The notes under the pieces were generated by a model. The model was given only the letters and a program-made list of their open reading frames with translations. It had not been told where the DNA came from and searched no databases. The position numbers and the translations under genes are program-made. A stretch of 5,914 nt of DNA from Myxococcales bacterium (GTDB lineage: Bacteria > Myxococcota_A > Polyangia > Polyangiales > Houyiibacteriaceae), in contig JABDJF010000213.1 of NCBI GenBank assembly GCA_013002645.1, positions 1 to 5,914 on the forward strand. Reading direction: 5' to 3'. This document shows positions 5,094-5,914 of the stretch, piece by piece (position 1 is the first letter of the stretch; each line of letters starts with the position of its first letter).

Positions 5094-5914
5094 ATGAAGG
5101 CGCCGCGAATTCCAGAAAACGAAGCCGCTCGGTTGAGGGCTCTCGAGAGCTATCGCGTGATGGACACGCCACCCGAGAGCTCGTTCGATGATCTCACCAC
5201 ACTCGTGGCTCGCATCTTAGATGTTCCAATCGCGCTCGTGTCTTTGGTCGACGCTGACCGTCAGTGGTTCAAGTCTCGGTACGGCCTCGACGCCCCGGAG
5301 ACACCACGAGACATCTCCTTTTGCGGCCATGTGGTAGCTGAGCAAGAGCTGCTCGTGGTTCCCGATGCGTTCGCGGACAATCGCTTCCACGACAACCCGT
5401 TGGTCACAGGGGACCCCAGGGTCCGCTTCTATGCCGGAGTCCCGCTAAGGACGCCCGATGGTCATGTCTTGGGGACGCTCTGTGCGATCGACCACGAGGC
5501 GCGTCAGGTCAGCGCTGATCAGCTCGACACGTTGAGCATCCTTGGGCGGCAGGTTGCAGACCAACTCGAGCTTCGGAGGCAGCTCCTGCTCACGAGAGAT
5601 TACGAACAGCGCTTGAGGACACTCTTTGAAACCGCCGTCGATGCGATCATCACGATTGACGAAGCCGGCGTCATCGAGGACGTGAACGCCGTGGTCCAGC
5701 GACTCCTTGGCTACGATCCTTCCGAGCTCGTGGGCCAGCAGGTCGGCATCTTGATGCCGCCCCGGCATCGAGACAGGCTCGAGCAGTATCTGCGACATTA
5801 TCCCCACGATCCAGACGCCAAGATGATCGCGGCTACGCAGGAAGCGGTAGCCGTTCGAAAGGATGGAACGGAGTTTCCCGTCGAGATGTCGGTGAGCGAG
5901 ATGCGACTCGGTGA
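5094..5914 (+). CDS. GAF-PAS sensory protein, probably a signalling kinase or cyclase (3' partial)
   Basis: The first 273 residues are present and the frame runs off the window end. Residues 7-26 (PENEAARLRALESYRVMDTP) are the conserved lead-in to a widespread GAF subfamily. That GAF domain spans about 25-162 and shows its typical motifs: ALVSLVDADRQWFKS (47-61), ETPRDISFCGH (69-79), RFHDNPLVTG (97-106), RFYAGVPL (111-118) and LGTLCAID (126-133). A short charged linker leads into a PAS domain from about 172, with DAIITIDEAGVI (183-194), LLGYDPSELVGQ (204-215), ILMP (219-222) and RKDGTEFPVEMSVSE (255-269). The PAS domain is closest to the FixL type, but the haem-ligand His position is L229. 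There is no signal peptide or membrane segment, so it should be cytosolic. Such GAF-PAS modules usually precede a histidine kinase, GGDEF or further PAS domains; the output domain lies beyond the window. The start at 5094 fits both the ribosome binding site and the homologous N-terminus. Confidence 0.85.
   Translation, partial: MKAPRIPENEAARLRALESYRVMDTPPESSFDDLTTLVARILDVPIALVSLVDADRQWFKSRYGLDAPETPRDISFCGHVVAEQELLVVPDAFADNRFHDNPLVTGDPRVRFYAGVPLRTPDGHVLGTLCAIDHEARQVSADQLDTLSILGRQVADQLELRRQLLLTRDYEQRLRTLFETAVDAIITIDEAGVIEDVNAVVQRLLGYDPSELVGQQVGILMPPRHRDRLEQYLRHYPHDPDAKMIAATQEAVAVRKDGTEFPVEMSVSEMRLG

Noticed and set aside
4933..5172. A 79-codon open frame on the minus strand across the divergent region
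   Set aside because: It overlaps the start of the GAF-PAS gene on the other strand, has no recognisable domain, and covers the likely promoter region.
5445..5807. A 120-codon open frame on the minus strand within the GAF-PAS gene
   Set aside because: It is antisense to clearly conserved GAF and PAS motifs.
1..5914. Insertion sequence, phage, CRISPR, tRNA or toxin-antitoxin content
   Set aside because: No transposase or integrase motifs, spaced repeats, cloverleaf arms or small paired ORFs were seen on either strand.

Overview
The window is high-GC bacterial DNA (about 60% or more by eye) with G/C-rich third codon positions. It holds four complete genes and two partial ones. The organism is most likely a myxobacterium-like member of the Myxococcota. 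This rests on three things: an exported CxxCH lipoprotein next to a DUF1501-type Tat substrate, a small two-helix exported protein of a kind I associate with that group, and a GAF-PAS sensor. No marker gene confirms it. I see no mobile element, CRISPR array, tRNA or rRNA, and no gene-free stretch longer than 300 bases.

Layout: (1) positions 3-95 (+) are the last 30 codons of a gene entering from the left. (2) 83-853 (-) is a class II aldolase/adducin family enzyme with its zinc histidines intact and a strong Shine-Dalgarno sequence; it converges on gene 1 and overlaps its 3' end by 13 bases. (3) 854-988 is a short divergent intergenic region. (4) 989-3052 (+) is a large Cys-rich lipoprotein with one haem-c motif. 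(5) 3063-4373 (+) is a Tat-exported DUF1501-like protein whose ribosome binding site overlaps the stop codon of the lipoprotein gene. (6) 4397-4903 (-) is a small exported protein with two membrane helices, facing the DUF1501-like gene. (7) 4904-5093 is a second divergent intergenic region with promoter candidates on both strands. (8) 5094-5914 (+) is a GAF-PAS sensory protein cut off by the window end.

The centre of interest is the two-gene unit 989-4373. Both products should leave the cytoplasm, one as a Sec lipoprotein and one by the Tat route. Their spacing suggests tight co-translation, and the pairing of a CxxCH protein with a DUF1501 protein parallels the DUF1800/DUF1501 and DUF1592/DUF1552 pairs of planctomycetes and myxobacteria, whose biochemistry is largely unknown. 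The GAF-PAS protein has a FixL-like PAS domain whose haem-ligand position is Leu, so it probably does not sense oxygen in the FixL manner. The small membrane protein has a promoter match placed so that its mRNA could begin exactly at an ATG, that is, without a leader. The aldolase and the truncated left-hand gene have no evident functional link to the rest.
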